From: Silvimonas sp.
GTDB taxonomy: Bacteria; Pseudomonadota; Gammaproteobacteria; Burkholderiales; Chitinibacteraceae
Reading direction: 5' to 3'
DNA: 18,542 bases
NCBI GenBank assembly: GCA_030151005.1
Contig: JASLES010000149.1
Location: 1-18,542 of the forward strand
Position numbers and translations under genes: made by a program
Shown here: positions 1-7,609 of the stretch, in pieces
How positions within the stretch are numbered: the first letter of the stretch is position 1
How the letters are laid out: every line of letters begins with the position of its first letter
The notes under the pieces: model-generated
The model's database searches: none
What the model saw: only the letters and a program-made list of their open reading frames with translations
What the model was told of the DNA's origin: nothing

Positions 1-1200
1 GCCATGGCCAAGGCCGAGACTCGCGCCAAAGATGCCGCTTTGCTGGCCATTGCCGCTGGTATTGAAGCCAACGCGCAAGACCTGCTGGCCGCCAACGCGC
101 GTGATATGGAACAAGCCCGCGCCGACGGCCTTGAACCAGCACTGCTGGACCGTCTGCAACTGACTGAAAAAACCATTGCCAGCATGGCCGAAGGCCTGCG
201 CCAGATTGCTGCCTTGCGTGATCCGATTGGTGAAATGGGCGATTTCAAATTTCGCCCCACCGGTATCCAGGTCGGCAAGATGCGCGTGCCGCTGGGTGTG
301 GTCGGCATCATTTATGAAGCTCGTCCCAACGTGACAGCCGATGCCGCCGGCCTGTGCATCAAATCCGGCAATGCCACCATTTTGCGTGGCGGCCGCGAGG
401 CGTTTCATTGCAACCAGGCCATTGCCCAACTGGTGAAAGCCGGTCTGGCAGAAGCGGGTTTGCCTGAAGCTGCCGTCCAGATTATCGAAACACCTGACCG
501 CGCTGCGGTGGGTGAGTTGATCACCATGACCGAATTTGTCGACGTGATCGTGCCGCGTGGTGGCAAGGGGTTGATTGAGCGGATTGCCAAAGATGCGCGC
601 GTCCCCGTGATCAAGCATCTGGATGGCATTTGCCACGTTTACATTGACGACGAAGCGGATACCGACAAGGCCATCCGCATTGCCGACAACGCCAAAACGC
701 ATCGCTATGCGCCCTGCAACACCATGGAAACGCTGCTGGTTCATGCCAATGCAGCCCAACGCGTGTTGTTACCGCTGGCGGACATTTACCGCAGCAAGGG
801 CGTGGAACTGAGAGGTTGTGCGGCCACGCGCGACATCCTGCCCGATGCCATTGCCGCGACAGAAGAAGACTGGCGGACAGAATACCTGGCGCCGATCCTG
901 TCGATCCGCATTGTGCCGGATCTCGATACCGCCATGGATCACATCAACACCTATGGTTCGCACCATACCGACGCCATCGTGACCGAGAACTACACCAAGG
1001 CCCGGCGCTTTTTGCGGGAAGTGGATTCGGCCTCTGTCATGGTGAACGCGTCTACCCGGTTTGCCGATGGTTTTGAATACGGCCTGGGTGCGGAAATCGG
1101 GATTTCCACCGACAAAATCCATGCACGCGGCCCAGTTGGGCTTGAGGGCCTGACCAGTGAAAAGTGGATTGTGCTGGGCAACGGAGAAGTCCGGGTTTGA
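1..1200 (+). CDS. proA: gamma-glutamyl phosphate reductase, 5' end outside window
   Basis: ProA reduces gamma-glutamyl phosphate with NADPH to glutamate-5-semialdehyde, the second step of proline synthesis from glutamate, in the cytoplasm. The visible 399 codons cover nearly the whole aldehyde-dehydrogenase-fold protein: an N-terminal stretch with PLGVVGIIYEARPNV, the nucleotide-binding part, and YAPCNTMETLLVH. Its cysteine, codon 715-717, is the expected catalytic thiol. The C-terminal part has GAEIGISTDKIHARGPVGLEGLTS, typical of ProA. The frame is open to base 1, and family members have about 20 more residues before the first Met seen here (position 4), so the true start lies upstream and that Met is probably internal. 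The stop overlaps the proposed nadD start, so the two genes are probably co-transcribed. Identification is very safe. Confidence 0.97.
   Translation, partial: AMAKAETRAKDAALLAIAAGIEANAQDLLAANARDMEQARADGLEPALLDRLQLTEKTIASMAEGLRQIAALRDPIGEMGDFKFRPTGIQVGKMRVPLGVVGIIYEARPNVTADAAGLCIKSGNATILRGGREAFHCNQAIAQLVKAGLAEAGLPEAAVQIIETPDRAAVGELITMTEFVDVIVPRGGKGLIERIAKDARVPVIKHLDGICHVYIDDEADTDKAIRIADNAKTHRYAPCNTMETLLVHANAAQRVLLPLADIYRSKGVELRGCAATRDILPDAIAATEEDWRTEYLAPILSIRIVPDLDTAMDHINTYGSHHTDAIVTENYTKARRFLREVDSASVMVNASTRFADGFEYGLGAEIGISTDKIHARGPVGLEGLTSEKWIVLGNGEVRV
1183..1199 (+). promoter_or_regulatory. ribosome binding site and TTGA overlap deciding the nadD start
   Basis: GGAGAAG at 1183-1189 lies inside the last codons of proA, 7 nt before TTG 1197. 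The TTG shares its TGA with the proA stop. This arrangement suggests translational coupling, with ribosomes ending on proA re-initiating on nadD. Confidence 0.65.
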
Positions 1201-1853
1201 CCAGCGCAGAGCTAACTGCGCCGCCGCAGACTGCCACAGGCATCTTCGGCGGCACGTTTGATCCCATCCATAACGGCCACCTGATTCTGGCCCGGGCATT
1301 GCATGACACGTTTGCGCTGCCTGAAGTCCGGCTGATTCCCACCGGCTTGCCACCGCACCGCACGGCCCCGCCCGTGTCGCCGCAACAGCGGTTTGATTGG
1401 GTACAGGCCGCGATTGCGCATGAACCTGGTCTGACAGCCGACGACCGGGAGGTGCGCCGCGCCGGCTACTGTTATACGGTAGATACGCTGGCCGAGTTGC
1501 AGGGCGAGCTGCCAGACACATTGCTGGTCTGGCTGGTCGGCGGGGATTCGTTCCATCACCTGGAAAGCTGGCACCGTTGGCAAGATCTGCTGGACGCCGG
1601 ACACCTGGTGATTGCTGCGCGACCCGGTTACGATTGGACTACACTTTCTGAAGAACTCGCGCGGGAACTACAGCACCGCGCAGTCCCGGCGCAGCCTGCT
1701 GCGTTGGGCAAAGGCAGGATCAGCATCCTGCCAACCCCGCTCATGCCGTTCTCATCAACCGAACTGCGCGACAAACTTGCGCACGGGGAAGATGTCAGCG
1801 GCCTGACTCCGGTCGCCGAAGCCATTCGGCAGTCCGGGCTTTACCTAACTTGA
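1197..1853 (+). CDS. nadD: nicotinate-nucleotide adenylyltransferase, TTG start
   Basis: NadD adenylates nicotinate mononucleotide with ATP to give deamido-NAD, the penultimate step of NAD synthesis. The nucleotidyltransferase signature GIFGGTFDPIHNGH lies at about residues 15-28 and the second conserved motif, SSTELR, at about 186-191. I chose TTG 1197 because it follows a good ribosome site (GGAGAAG, 1183-1189) at 7-nt spacing, gives 218 residues (the family is near 213), and overlaps the proA stop as TTGA. An in-frame GTG at 1164 would add 11 residues of proA-overlapping, unconserved-looking sequence and lacks a comparable ribosome site. The gene lies between proA and rsfS on the same strand, and the nadD-rsfS pairing is widespread in bacteria. 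Function is secure; the start is inference. Confidence 0.95.
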   Translation: MTSAELTAPPQTATGIFGGTFDPIHNGHLILARALHDTFALPEVRLIPTGLPPHRTAPPVSPQQRFDWVQAAIAHEPGLTADDREVRRAGYCYTVDTLAELQGELPDTLLVWLVGGDSFHHLESWHRWQDLLDAGHLVIAARPGYDWTTLSEELARELQHRAVPAQPAALGKGRISILPTPLMPFSSTELRDKLAHGEDVSGLTPVAEAIRQSGLYLT

Positions 1854-1878
1854 AGCGGCCCGTGCCGCCGGACCAGCA

Positions 1879-1899
1879 CCGGTTTGCAATTGCAACCGG
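1879..1899. repeat. near-perfect palindrome in the nadD-rsfS gap
   Basis: CCGGTT (1879-1884), one unpaired T, the self-complementary GCAATTGC (1886-1893), then AACCGG (1894-1899). It could be an operator or an RNA hairpin ahead of rsfS. It has no U-tract, so it is not a clear terminator. Confidence 0.4.
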
Positions 1900-1932
1900 C
1901 CCGCACCGTCGGCCACCGCAGGATATGGATGC

Positions 1933-2304
1933 ATGAACGAACACATACAGCAGATGCGCGATGTCGCAGTAGCGGCACTGGAAGACATCAAGGGCAAGGA
2001 AATTCTGGTTCTTGATACCACGCAGCTCACCGATCTTTTTGATTGCATGATCGTCGCTACCGGCGAATCCAACCGCCAGGTTCGCGCTCTGGCTAACAAC
2101 GTCAGCGTTGAACTCAAGGCCAAGGGTTTTGAGATTGTCAGCACTGAAGGCGAAGACTCCGGTGAGTGGGTCCTCGTTGACGCCGGTTCGCTGGTGGTTC
2201 ACGTCATGCTGCCCGCAGTACGTGACTACTACGATCTGGAACAACTGTGGGGCGGCCAGAAGCCGACCTTCAACCCGCTGGGCAAAAGCTGGTCCGCGGT
2301 GTGA
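1933..2304 (+). CDS. rsfS: ribosomal silencing factor RsfS (YbeB/Iojap family)
   Basis: RsfS binds ribosomal protein L14 (uL14) on the large subunit and blocks subunit joining, lowering translation in starved or stationary cells. The 123-residue protein is one Iojap-like domain. It contains DLFDCMIVATGESNRQVRAL near residues 35-55 and the conserved block GEWVLVDAGSLVVHVMLP followed by RDYYDLEQLWG. Length is typical (105-125). The start ATG 1933 follows AGGA at about 1920-1923 at 9-nt spacing. It lies 79 bp after nadD, the usual partner. rlmH, which often follows rsfS, is absent; instead a terminator comes directly after. Identification is very safe. Confidence 0.95.
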   Translation: MNEHIQQMRDVAVAALEDIKGKEILVLDTTQLTDLFDCMIVATGESNRQVRALANNVSVELKAKGFEIVSTEGEDSGEWVLVDAGSLVVHVMLPAVRDYYDLEQLWGGQKPTFNPLGKSWSAV

Positions 2305-2316
2305 GATGAGCAAAAC

Positions 2317-2342
2317 AAAAGACCGGCCTGTGCCGGTCTTTT
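2317..2342. terminator. bidirectional intrinsic terminator between rsfS and the chemotaxis gene
   Basis: An 11-bp perfect stem, AAAAGACCGGC (2317-2327) with GCCGGTCTTTT (2332-2342), around the loop CTGT. It ends the forward proA-nadD-rsfS cluster 12 nt after the rsfS stop. On the reverse strand the stem is followed by TTTTGTTTTG, so it can also stop transcripts of the reverse-strand chemotaxis gene. Confidence 0.88.
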
Positions 2343-2349
2343 GACTTTC

Positions 2350-2371
2350 GGGGCCTGCACTTGCTGGCCCC
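2350..2371 (-). other. small GC hairpin downstream of the chemotaxis gene
   Basis: GGGGCC (2350-2355) and GGCCCC (2366-2371) enclose a 10-nt loop. It lies just past the stop of the reverse-strand chemotaxis gene and before the stronger terminator. No T-tract follows it, so any role in 3' end formation is uncertain. Confidence 0.35.
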
Positions 2372-2392
2372 AGATCTTTGCTGCGCCCCGTA

Positions 2393-4324
2393 TTACAGCC
2401 TGAAGCGGGACAGTGTGGTGTTCAGATTGCTGGCCACCTGATGCATTTCTTGCGCTTCATGCGCCGCATCGCGTGAGGCGGATTCGTTCTGCACGATCAT
2501 CTGTGTCACCCGCTCTACATTGGCCGCAATGTCGTTGCTGGCCTGGCTTTGCTCACGCAGCGCCACGGTGATTTCACGGCTCACACGCAATACCTCGCCA
2601 GATGCCTCTTCAATGCGCCGGATCGCCGCGCCTGCCTGGTTGGCCAGTTCCACACCCTGCGCTACCCGACCCTGAGTCGTCTGGATATTGCGGGTGGTTT
2701 CGCTGGCGCTTTCCTGCACGGCGGCAATGGTCTGGCTGATTTCCGTGGTCGATTGGGCGGTACGTTCAGCCAGTTTGCGGACCTCGTCGGCCACGACTGC
2801 AAATCCGCGGCCCTGTTCACCGGCCCGCGCTGCTTCAATGGCCGCGTTCAGTGCCAACAGATTGGTCTGGTCGGCAACCTCACGGATCACTTTGACCACG
2901 CTGGCAATCGCCACGGTTTTCTCTACCGTGGTGGCGATTACGCGTGCGGTTTCATCAACCTGAGCGGCGATCCCCTGGATTTCGTGCACCGTGCGGGCGA
3001 TCACCTGCTCGCCTTCGCGGCTCAGATCGGCGCTTTGCGCAGTGTGATCCAGCGACGTCTGCGCGCTGGCAGAAATATGGCTCACGCTGACGGTCAGTTC
3101 TTCCAGCGCTGCTGCCATGGTGGTGGTCGCGTCGGACTGGCGGGCAGAGCCTTCGGCAATCTGCTGTGAGGTCACGTTAAAACGCCCGGCAATTTCGTTA
3201 ACGCCACGCGCTTCGGCCTGGATTTCTTCAATCATGGCGCGCAGGGCATCGCGCATGCGGCCAATGGCCACCATCATGCTATCGCGTGAGGCATTGGTCA
3301 GATGCAGCGGGAAAGACAAATCACCATCGGCAATGGCTTGCGCGGCCCGCACGGCGTCTGCAGGCTCGCCGCCCAGGGGCTTGAGCACCATATGGCGCAA
3401 CAAGGCCAGCAAGACCAGCAAGAGCAACACCGCCACCACCACCGCGCTGATGCCAATCACCAACGCCCGCTGCCGGGCAATCTGGTTGACTTCAGACTCT
3501 GGCCACATGGCCACGGCTTTGAATTTCCAGTCTTCAAACGGTTGTTCGATATGCGCCCAGCCGGCCGGGGCGCTGTCGATCAGGCTTTGCGCCGTCGCGT
3601 CATCCACGCTGCCCGAGTGAAAGCGCACTTTGCCTTTGTCATCGACCACGGCCACAAAGCCGCTTTGCAGCAAATGAATGCGGCCCACTGTGGCTTGCAT
3701 GGGCGAAAGATCAACCTTGTAACCCACATACCAGATGCCGATCACGTTGTTGCCGGCATCCCGGATTGGCTCGTAACCGGTAATGTACGGATTACCCAGG
3801 ATATCTACCTGCCCGTAAAACGGCTGCCCCTGGCGGATTGCCGCGATGGCACGCCCCTTTGGATCAAGCACGGTGCCAATGGCACGGTTGCCATCTTTCT
3901 TGACATTGGTGGACACGCGGACAAAGTCATCGCCCGCGCGGGAGAACAAAGTGGCGGTGCCGCCCATGATGTCCAGAACGCCATCCACCAGTTCAAAATG
4001 GTTGGCTTGCGCCGCCGTACCCAGCAAAAGATCAGGCGGCTGCTTGTCTTTCACGGCGACGGCGGGGCCGCTTGCCGGCTGGCCCAGCGCCAGACCGCGC
4101 GCTTTCAGGAGCTTCATGGCGGCATCGACCCGCGCTTTCATCTGGTCGTTGGTCAGCTTGAGCTGATCCACCGCGTTATCGAGCGCTTGTTGTGCCTGTT
4201 GATCGGTCTCGTCGTGAACCCGCGTGCTCTCATTGAGTGCAAACAGCAAGGCCCCGCCGAGAATAACCGGAAGCAAGATGACGGCGACGGCCGCCGCAAC
4301 GCGCCCCTGCAAGGTGTGCAGCAT
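2393..4324 (-). CDS. methyl-accepting chemotaxis protein with extracytoplasmic Cache-type sensor
   Basis: Membrane chemoreceptor that senses a ligand outside the cytoplasm and controls the CheA kinase. Order in the 643 residues: membrane segment about 9-29; periplasmic region about 30-285 with GDDFVRVSTNVKKDG and NPYITGYEPIRD, which resembles the fused Cache_3/Cache_2 type; second membrane segment about 287-310; HAMP about 311-364, opening with LKPLGGEP; then a long coiled-coil signalling domain. Its tip, ADQTNLLALNAAIEAARAGE followed by QGRGFAVVADEVRKLAERT (about 484-522), is the CheA/CheW contact. The C-terminus ends SRFRL and lacks the NWETF-type pentapeptide that tethers CheR/CheB in some receptors. 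The start has AAGGA at suitable spacing. The ligand cannot be read from the sequence. No other chemotaxis gene is nearby. Confidence 0.93.
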   Translation of the reverse strand: MLHTLQGRVAAAVAVILLPVILGGALLFALNESTRVHDETDQQAQQALDNAVDQLKLTNDQMKARVDAAMKLLKARGLALGQPASGPAVAVKDKQPPDLLLGTAAQANHFELVDGVLDIMGGTATLFSRAGDDFVRVSTNVKKDGNRAIGTVLDPKGRAIAAIRQGQPFYGQVDILGNPYITGYEPIRDAGNNVIGIWYVGYKVDLSPMQATVGRIHLLQSGFVAVVDDKGKVRFHSGSVDDATAQSLIDSAPAGWAHIEQPFEDWKFKAVAMWPESEVNQIARQRALVIGISAVVVAVLLLLVLLALLRHMVLKPLGGEPADAVRAAQAIADGDLSFPLHLTNASRDSMMVAIGRMRDALRAMIEEIQAEARGVNEIAGRFNVTSQQIAEGSARQSDATTTMAAALEELTVSVSHISASAQTSLDHTAQSADLSREGEQVIARTVHEIQGIAAQVDETARVIATTVEKTVAIASVVKVIREVADQTNLLALNAAIEAARAGEQGRGFAVVADEVRKLAERTAQSTTEISQTIAAVQESASETTRNIQTTQGRVAQGVELANQAGAAIRRIEEASGEVLRVSREITVALREQSQASNDIAANVERVTQMIVQNESASRDAAHEAQEMHQVASNLNTTLSRFRL

Positions 4325-4407
4325 GACAATTATCCTTGTTATATCAGCAATTTCTGTTCGGGGCGCATTATGCCAAATGAATGCTGATTACGAGTCAGCA
4401 CCGCTGA

Positions 4408-5328
4408 TCAACCGACTAACGGTGTCGTTGTCTGCAAGTTCTGCTGTAGCGCCTCTGCCACCCAATCTACAAATACCCGCACCCGCGCAGACAGGCGCCG
4501 GTTTTGAGCATAGACCACAGAAACCGGCAGTGGCGCAGCACGGTATTGCGGCAAAACTTCCTGCAACTGCCCGCTTGCCAGCAAAGGCTGTATGCCGCTT
4601 GCCGGCGCTTGCACCAGCCCCAGACCGGCCAGGCAGCACGCCATATAGGCTTCTGAACTGGTGACCGAAATCCGGCTTTTCATGCGTACCTGATACGTTT
4701 GCCCTTGCGCCACGTATTCCCAATCCAGATCACGCCCCGCCAGGCTGGAATGAAAATTGACCGCCAGATGCTGTTCCAGGTCTGCAATGGATTGCGGCAC
4801 GCCATACCGCGCCAGATAGGCAGGAGAGGCGCAATTGATCTGCGTCAGCTGGCCCACACGGCGCGCCATAAGGGTGGAATCCGGTAGTTCGCCCACCCGC
4901 ACAGCGCAATCAACCCCTTCACTGACCAGATCAACAAAGCGGTCATGGGCGCCAAAGCGCAGCTGGATTTCCGGGTAGCGATCAAAGAACTCCGGTAAAC
5001 GCGGGATCACCTCCAGCCGTGCCATGCGCTCTGGCAGATCTACCCGGACAATTCCGCCAGGCCGATGTGCTGCGCTGGTAAATAGGTTGTCCGTTTCTTC
5101 CAGCTCGGCCACCAGCCGCGTGCAGCGTTCCTGATAGATCAAGCCTTCCTGGGTCAGACTGACACGCCGGGTGGTGCGCTGAAACAGTTGGGCCCCTAGC
5201 CGTTTTTCCAGCTGCTGAATGGCGTTGCTCACGGTGGCGCGGGGCTGATGCAGTACATCCGCCGCCTTGCTGAAACTGCTGAACTCAGCCACTTTGAGAA
5301 AGACGTGCATGGCTTCAATGCGATCCAT
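4408..5328 (-). CDS. LysR-family transcriptional regulator
   Basis: DNA-binding regulator of 306 residues. The N-terminal winged helix-turn-helix (about 1-60) shows FLKVAEFSSFSKAADVLHQP, then TVSNAIQQLEKRLGAQLFQR, the classical LysR recognition region. The rest is the effector-binding domain. The ATG follows GGAG with 6-nt spacing. It is transcribed divergently from the aldo/keto reductase with 153 bp between the start codons, the usual layout for a LysR protein controlling its neighbour. That target is inference. The inducer is unknown. The sequence is closest in character to the large CrgA/DsdC-like group of LysR proteins seen beside oxidoreductases. Confidence 0.92.
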   Translation of the reverse strand: MDRIEAMHVFLKVAEFSSFSKAADVLHQPRATVSNAIQQLEKRLGAQLFQRTTRRVSLTQEGLIYQERCTRLVAELEETDNLFTSAAHRPGGIVRVDLPERMARLEVIPRLPEFFDRYPEIQLRFGAHDRFVDLVSEGVDCAVRVGELPDSTLMARRVGQLTQINCASPAYLARYGVPQSIADLEQHLAVNFHSSLAGRDLDWEYVAQGQTYQVRMKSRISVTSSEAYMACCLAGLGLVQAPASGIQPLLASGQLQEVLPQYRAAPLPVSVVYAQNRRLSARVRVFVDWVAEALQQNLQTTTPLVG

Positions 5329-5345
5329 CGCAGGCTCCGGGCGTA

Positions 5346-5376
5346 TTGCACTGATTGTTTTTGATCTTCGTATAAT
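5346..5376 (+). promoter_or_regulatory. candidate promoter of the aldo/keto reductase gene
   Basis: A perfect -10 box TATAAT at 5371-5376. The best -35 is TTGCAC at 5346-5351, with a long 19-bp spacer, which would fit an activator-dependent promoter under the divergent LysR protein. I could not pick a convincing T-N11-A LysR box. The leader would be about 100 nt. Confidence 0.5.
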
Positions 5377-5481
5377 AAATCCAGATTCAGCCGCTTTATC
5401 CGGAATATCCAGTCAATCACAATGCAAGGCATCGGCCCTGGGCAAACCTGCCGGCCCTTTACCTCTCCTGGAGTCTGTAAG

Positions 5482-6486
5482 ATGCAACAGCGACAACTTG
5501 GAAAAACCGGCCCGGTCACCGCCGCCCTTGGCCTGGGCTGCATGGGCATGTCGGGCATGTACGGCCCGGCAGATGAAGAAGAAGGCATCGCCACCATTCA
5601 TGCTGCGATGGACGCCGGCATGGTGCTGCTTGATACCGGAGACTTTTACGGCATGGGCCACAACGAAATGCTGATTGGCCGTGCGCTCAAGGGCAAAAAC
5701 CGGGACAAGGTGCAGATCAGCGTGAAATTTGGCGCGCTGCGTGATCCGGCCAATGGCTGGAGCGGTTACGATGCCCGCCCCGCCGCCGTGCGCAACTTTG
5801 TGGCCTACACTCTCAAGCGCCTGGGCGTGGATTACATCGATATCTACCGCCCGGCCCGGCTGGACCCGAATGTGCCGATTGAAGACACGGTGGGGGCAAT
5901 CAGCCGTTTGATTGAAGAAGGCTACGTGCGCCACGTGGGTTTGTCTGAAGTGGGCGCGGAGACCATCCGCCGGGCTGCCGCAGTCGCCCCGATCTCTGAC
6001 CTGCAGATTGAGTACTCGCTGATTTCCCGTTCGCTGGAGGCCGCCATTTTGCCGACCTGCCGCGAACTGGGCATTGGCATCACCGCGTACGGCGTACTTT
6101 CTCGCGGCTTGATCAGCGGCCACTGGACACCAGAACGTTCCTTGGCCAAGGGCGATTTCCGTGGCTCTGCGCCACGCTTTTCTGGCGATAACCTCACACA
6201 TAATCTGGCGCTGGTCGATACCTTGCGCGGCCTGGCCCAAGCCAAAAACGTAACCGTGGCACAACTGGCTATTGCCTGGGTGCTGTCACGCGGGGCCGAT
6301 ATTGTGCCGCTGATTGGTGCGCGATCCCGCACGCGGCTGGCAGAGTCGTTAGGGGCGCTCGATGTCGCCCTGAGCGCGGCGGAGCTGGCGCAGATTGAAG
6401 CGGCCATTCCGGCCGATGCGGCGGCAGGGGAGCGCTATCAGCCGGCGCAGATGGCGCATATGGATAGTGAGAAGGGACACGGGTAA
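5482..6486 (+). CDS. aldo/keto reductase with the usual active-site His replaced
   Basis: NADPH-dependent oxidoreductase of the (beta/alpha)8 AKR fold, 334 residues from ATG 5482, which follows GGAG (5470-5473) at 8 nt. An upstream in-frame ATG at 5422 adds 20 unconserved residues and has no ribosome site. Seen: LDTGDFYGMGHNE with the expected Asp51 and Tyr56, Lys82 in VQISVKFG, and IGLSEVG-type sequence. The segment that usually reads YYQHRVDP reads IYRPARLDP here, so Ala125 stands where the catalytic His normally is. I recall a group of bacterial AKRs with this YRPARLDP text, so it is probably a subfamily trait and not a mutation. The C-terminal cofactor part contains IVPLIGARSRTRLAESLGAL. 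The substrate is unknown. It is likely controlled by the divergent LysR gene. Confidence 0.92.
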   Translation: MQQRQLGKTGPVTAALGLGCMGMSGMYGPADEEEGIATIHAAMDAGMVLLDTGDFYGMGHNEMLIGRALKGKNRDKVQISVKFGALRDPANGWSGYDARPAAVRNFVAYTLKRLGVDYIDIYRPARLDPNVPIEDTVGAISRLIEEGYVRHVGLSEVGAETIRRAAAVAPISDLQIEYSLISRSLEAAILPTCRELGIGITAYGVLSRGLISGHWTPERSLAKGDFRGSAPRFSGDNLTHNLALVDTLRGLAQAKNVTVAQLAIAWVLSRGADIVPLIGARSRTRLAESLGALDVALSAAELAQIEAAIPADAAAGERYQPAQMAHMDSEKGHG

Positions 6487-6603
6487 CTGGTTTGGCTGGG
6501 CCGTTGCCTGGCACACCCACTGACTCATCATTTCCGACCTCGGCGGCCCCCTTGGCGGGAATCCAGTCTGGAGCCGGAACGGCTCCGTTCTCTGACGAGA
6601 ACC
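6487..6603. other. gene-free segment with two tandem hairpins
   Basis: First part of the 428-bp gap after the aldo/keto reductase. Two perfect hairpins stand side by side: GGAGCCG/CGGCTCC (6570-6576/6580-6586, loop GAA) and GTTCTC/GAGAAC (6587-6592/6597-6602, loop TGAC). A 14-nt segment, ACCTCGGCGGCCCC at 6537-6550, reappears at 9801-9814 inside copy 2 of the structured repeat. There is no U-tract, so these are not obvious terminators, though they may help end the reductase transcript. Confidence 0.5.
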
Positions 6604-6815
6604 ACCGTTGTTAGCGCCGTTGGCGCGGGCTTGAAAAGCATTTGATACCGGCGGTGGCCGGAGCACGTCACTTTCTTTGCTTCGCCAAAGAAAGTGACCA
6701 AAGAAAGGCGACCCAGCCTGGCGGCCCTCCGGGCTTCCCTCAGTCAGTCGGGAGCCTAGGTCTCCCTCCCTCCTTCGGCGCTGGGCTTTGATGGGGAGGG
6801 AAAGTCAAAAACAAC
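6604..6815. repeat. structured dispersed repeat, copy 1
   Basis: About 212 bp aligning along its length with 9715-9946. Predicted stems in order: GCGCC/GGCGC (6614-6618/6622-6626); CCGGC/GCCGG around GGTG (6648-6652/6657-6661); a 13-bp perfect stem GTCACTTTCTTTG/CAAAGAAAGTGAC around CTTCGC (6667-6679/6686-6698); GCCC/GGGC (6724-6727/6731-6734); GGGAG/CTCCC (6750-6754/6762-6766). The right arm motif CAAAGAAAG is repeated as CCAAAGAAAGGCG just after. One-base indels relative to copy 2 shift the reading frame, so it is not coding. An AACTGC array follows its end. Orientation of any transcript is unknown. Confidence 0.85.
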
Positions 6816-6824
6816 GGCAAACCC

Positions 6825-6870
6825 AACTGCAACTGCAACTGCAACTGCAACTGCAACTGCAACTGCAACT
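6825..6870. repeat. tandem hexanucleotide array (AACTGC)7.7
   Basis: Seven complete AACTGC units plus four bases, without any mismatch. The array lies 9 bp after repeat copy 1 and 45 bp before the end of the FUSC gene on the other strand. Perfect units suggest recent slippage, so copy number probably varies among strains. Forward frames read Leu-Gln repeats but belong to no supported gene. Confidence 0.95.
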
Positions 6871-6914
6871 CATACTATTGCGTCGGCCCGGCATTTACGC
6901 TCTGGCACGTCGGC

Positions 6915-7535
6915 TCAGTCATTCCCCTGGTGCAGCATGTTTTCCACGTCCTTTTTGTGCTGCGCCACGCCGCGCAGGTGGGCTTCCAGCAATCGGCCAG
7001 GCAGTTCTGGTTGTTCTTCTGCCAGGCGATAGCGCCCCAGGTGCAGCCAGGTCATCAGGCTGGCTTCCGCCAGGTGGAGCAAGCCGCCAATGATCACGCC
7101 AATCAATACTTCGGCCGTGCGGTAAACGGCGGTAAGCAAGGGGGACTCGGTGCTGGTGGTGGTCAGCAGTACCAGCGGGCAGGTCCACAGGCATACCCGG
7201 ATGGCCGGGCGACCCATGGCAATGATGGCGCAAATGCCCACCGCCACCGCCAGTTGCAAAGGCACGGCCAGTTGCCAATGGTCGCCCGCCACATTAACCA
7301 CCAACGCCACCAATGCGCCGATAAGTGTGCCAGCCACGCGCCCCAGCACCGAGGCGCGTGTAGCGTGGACGGTTTCTTGCGAGACAATCAGTGCTGACAT
7401 CGACGCCCAGACCGGATGCGGCGATTGCAGCAAGACCGCGGCATACCACGCCAGCGTGGCGGATGCGGCACAGCGCACCACAAAGTTGGTACGGTCTACA
7501 TAACGATGCAGGGTCTCACGGTCAATCTGCGGCAT
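6915..7535 (-). CDS. FUSC-family inner-membrane protein (aromatic acid exporter-like)
   Basis: Integral membrane protein of 206 residues. After a short N-terminal region it has about five or six hydrophobic segments between residues 19 and 165, then a charged C-terminal tail of about 40 residues (LGRYRLAEEQPELPGRLLEA). The text VWASMSALIVSQETVHATRASVLGRVAGTLIGALVA, broken here by a conserved-looking loop, matches the N-terminal part of FUSC/aromatic acid exporter proteins (YccS/AaeB-like). It is much shorter than AaeB (about 650) and corresponds to the small single-module members. No fusion partner or outer-membrane component is nearby. It lies 74 bp after the DUF2239 gene on the same strand, with no obvious promoter between, so it may be co-transcribed. 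The ribosome site is weak. The transported substrate is unknown. Confidence 0.78.
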   Translation of the reverse strand: MPQIDRETLHRYVDRTNFVVRCAASATLAWYAAVLLQSPHPVWASMSALIVSQETVHATRASVLGRVAGTLIGALVALVVNVAGDHWQLAVPLQLAVAVGICAIIAMGRPAIRVCLWTCPLVLLTTTSTESPLLTAVYRTAEVLIGVIIGGLLHLAEASLMTWLHLGRYRLAEEQPELPGRLLEAHLRGVAQHKKDVENMLHQGND

Positions 7536-7609
7536 GGGGCAATACGCTATCCAGAGAAGCTGACTCCACCAGCGTAGACCGTTTCAGCCACGTCGACGAG
7601 GCATGACCG

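Noticed and set aside
1925..1936. Three-codon leader ORF (ATG GAT GCA TGA) overlapping the rsfS start
   Set aside because: The overlap can arise by chance, and the ribosome site serves rsfS well at 9 nt.
3302..4387. 361-codon forward open frame opposite the chemotaxis gene
   Set aside because: The reverse strand encodes a complete chemoreceptor; the forward translation is His/Arg/Gln-rich and domain-free.
6825..6870. CRISPR array
   Set aside because: Units are 6 bp, contiguous and without spacers; no cas gene is present.
6788..7093. Possible protein with Leu-Gln repeats over the AACTGC array
   Set aside because: The repeat residues come only from the hexamer array, and the rest is antisense to the FUSC gene.
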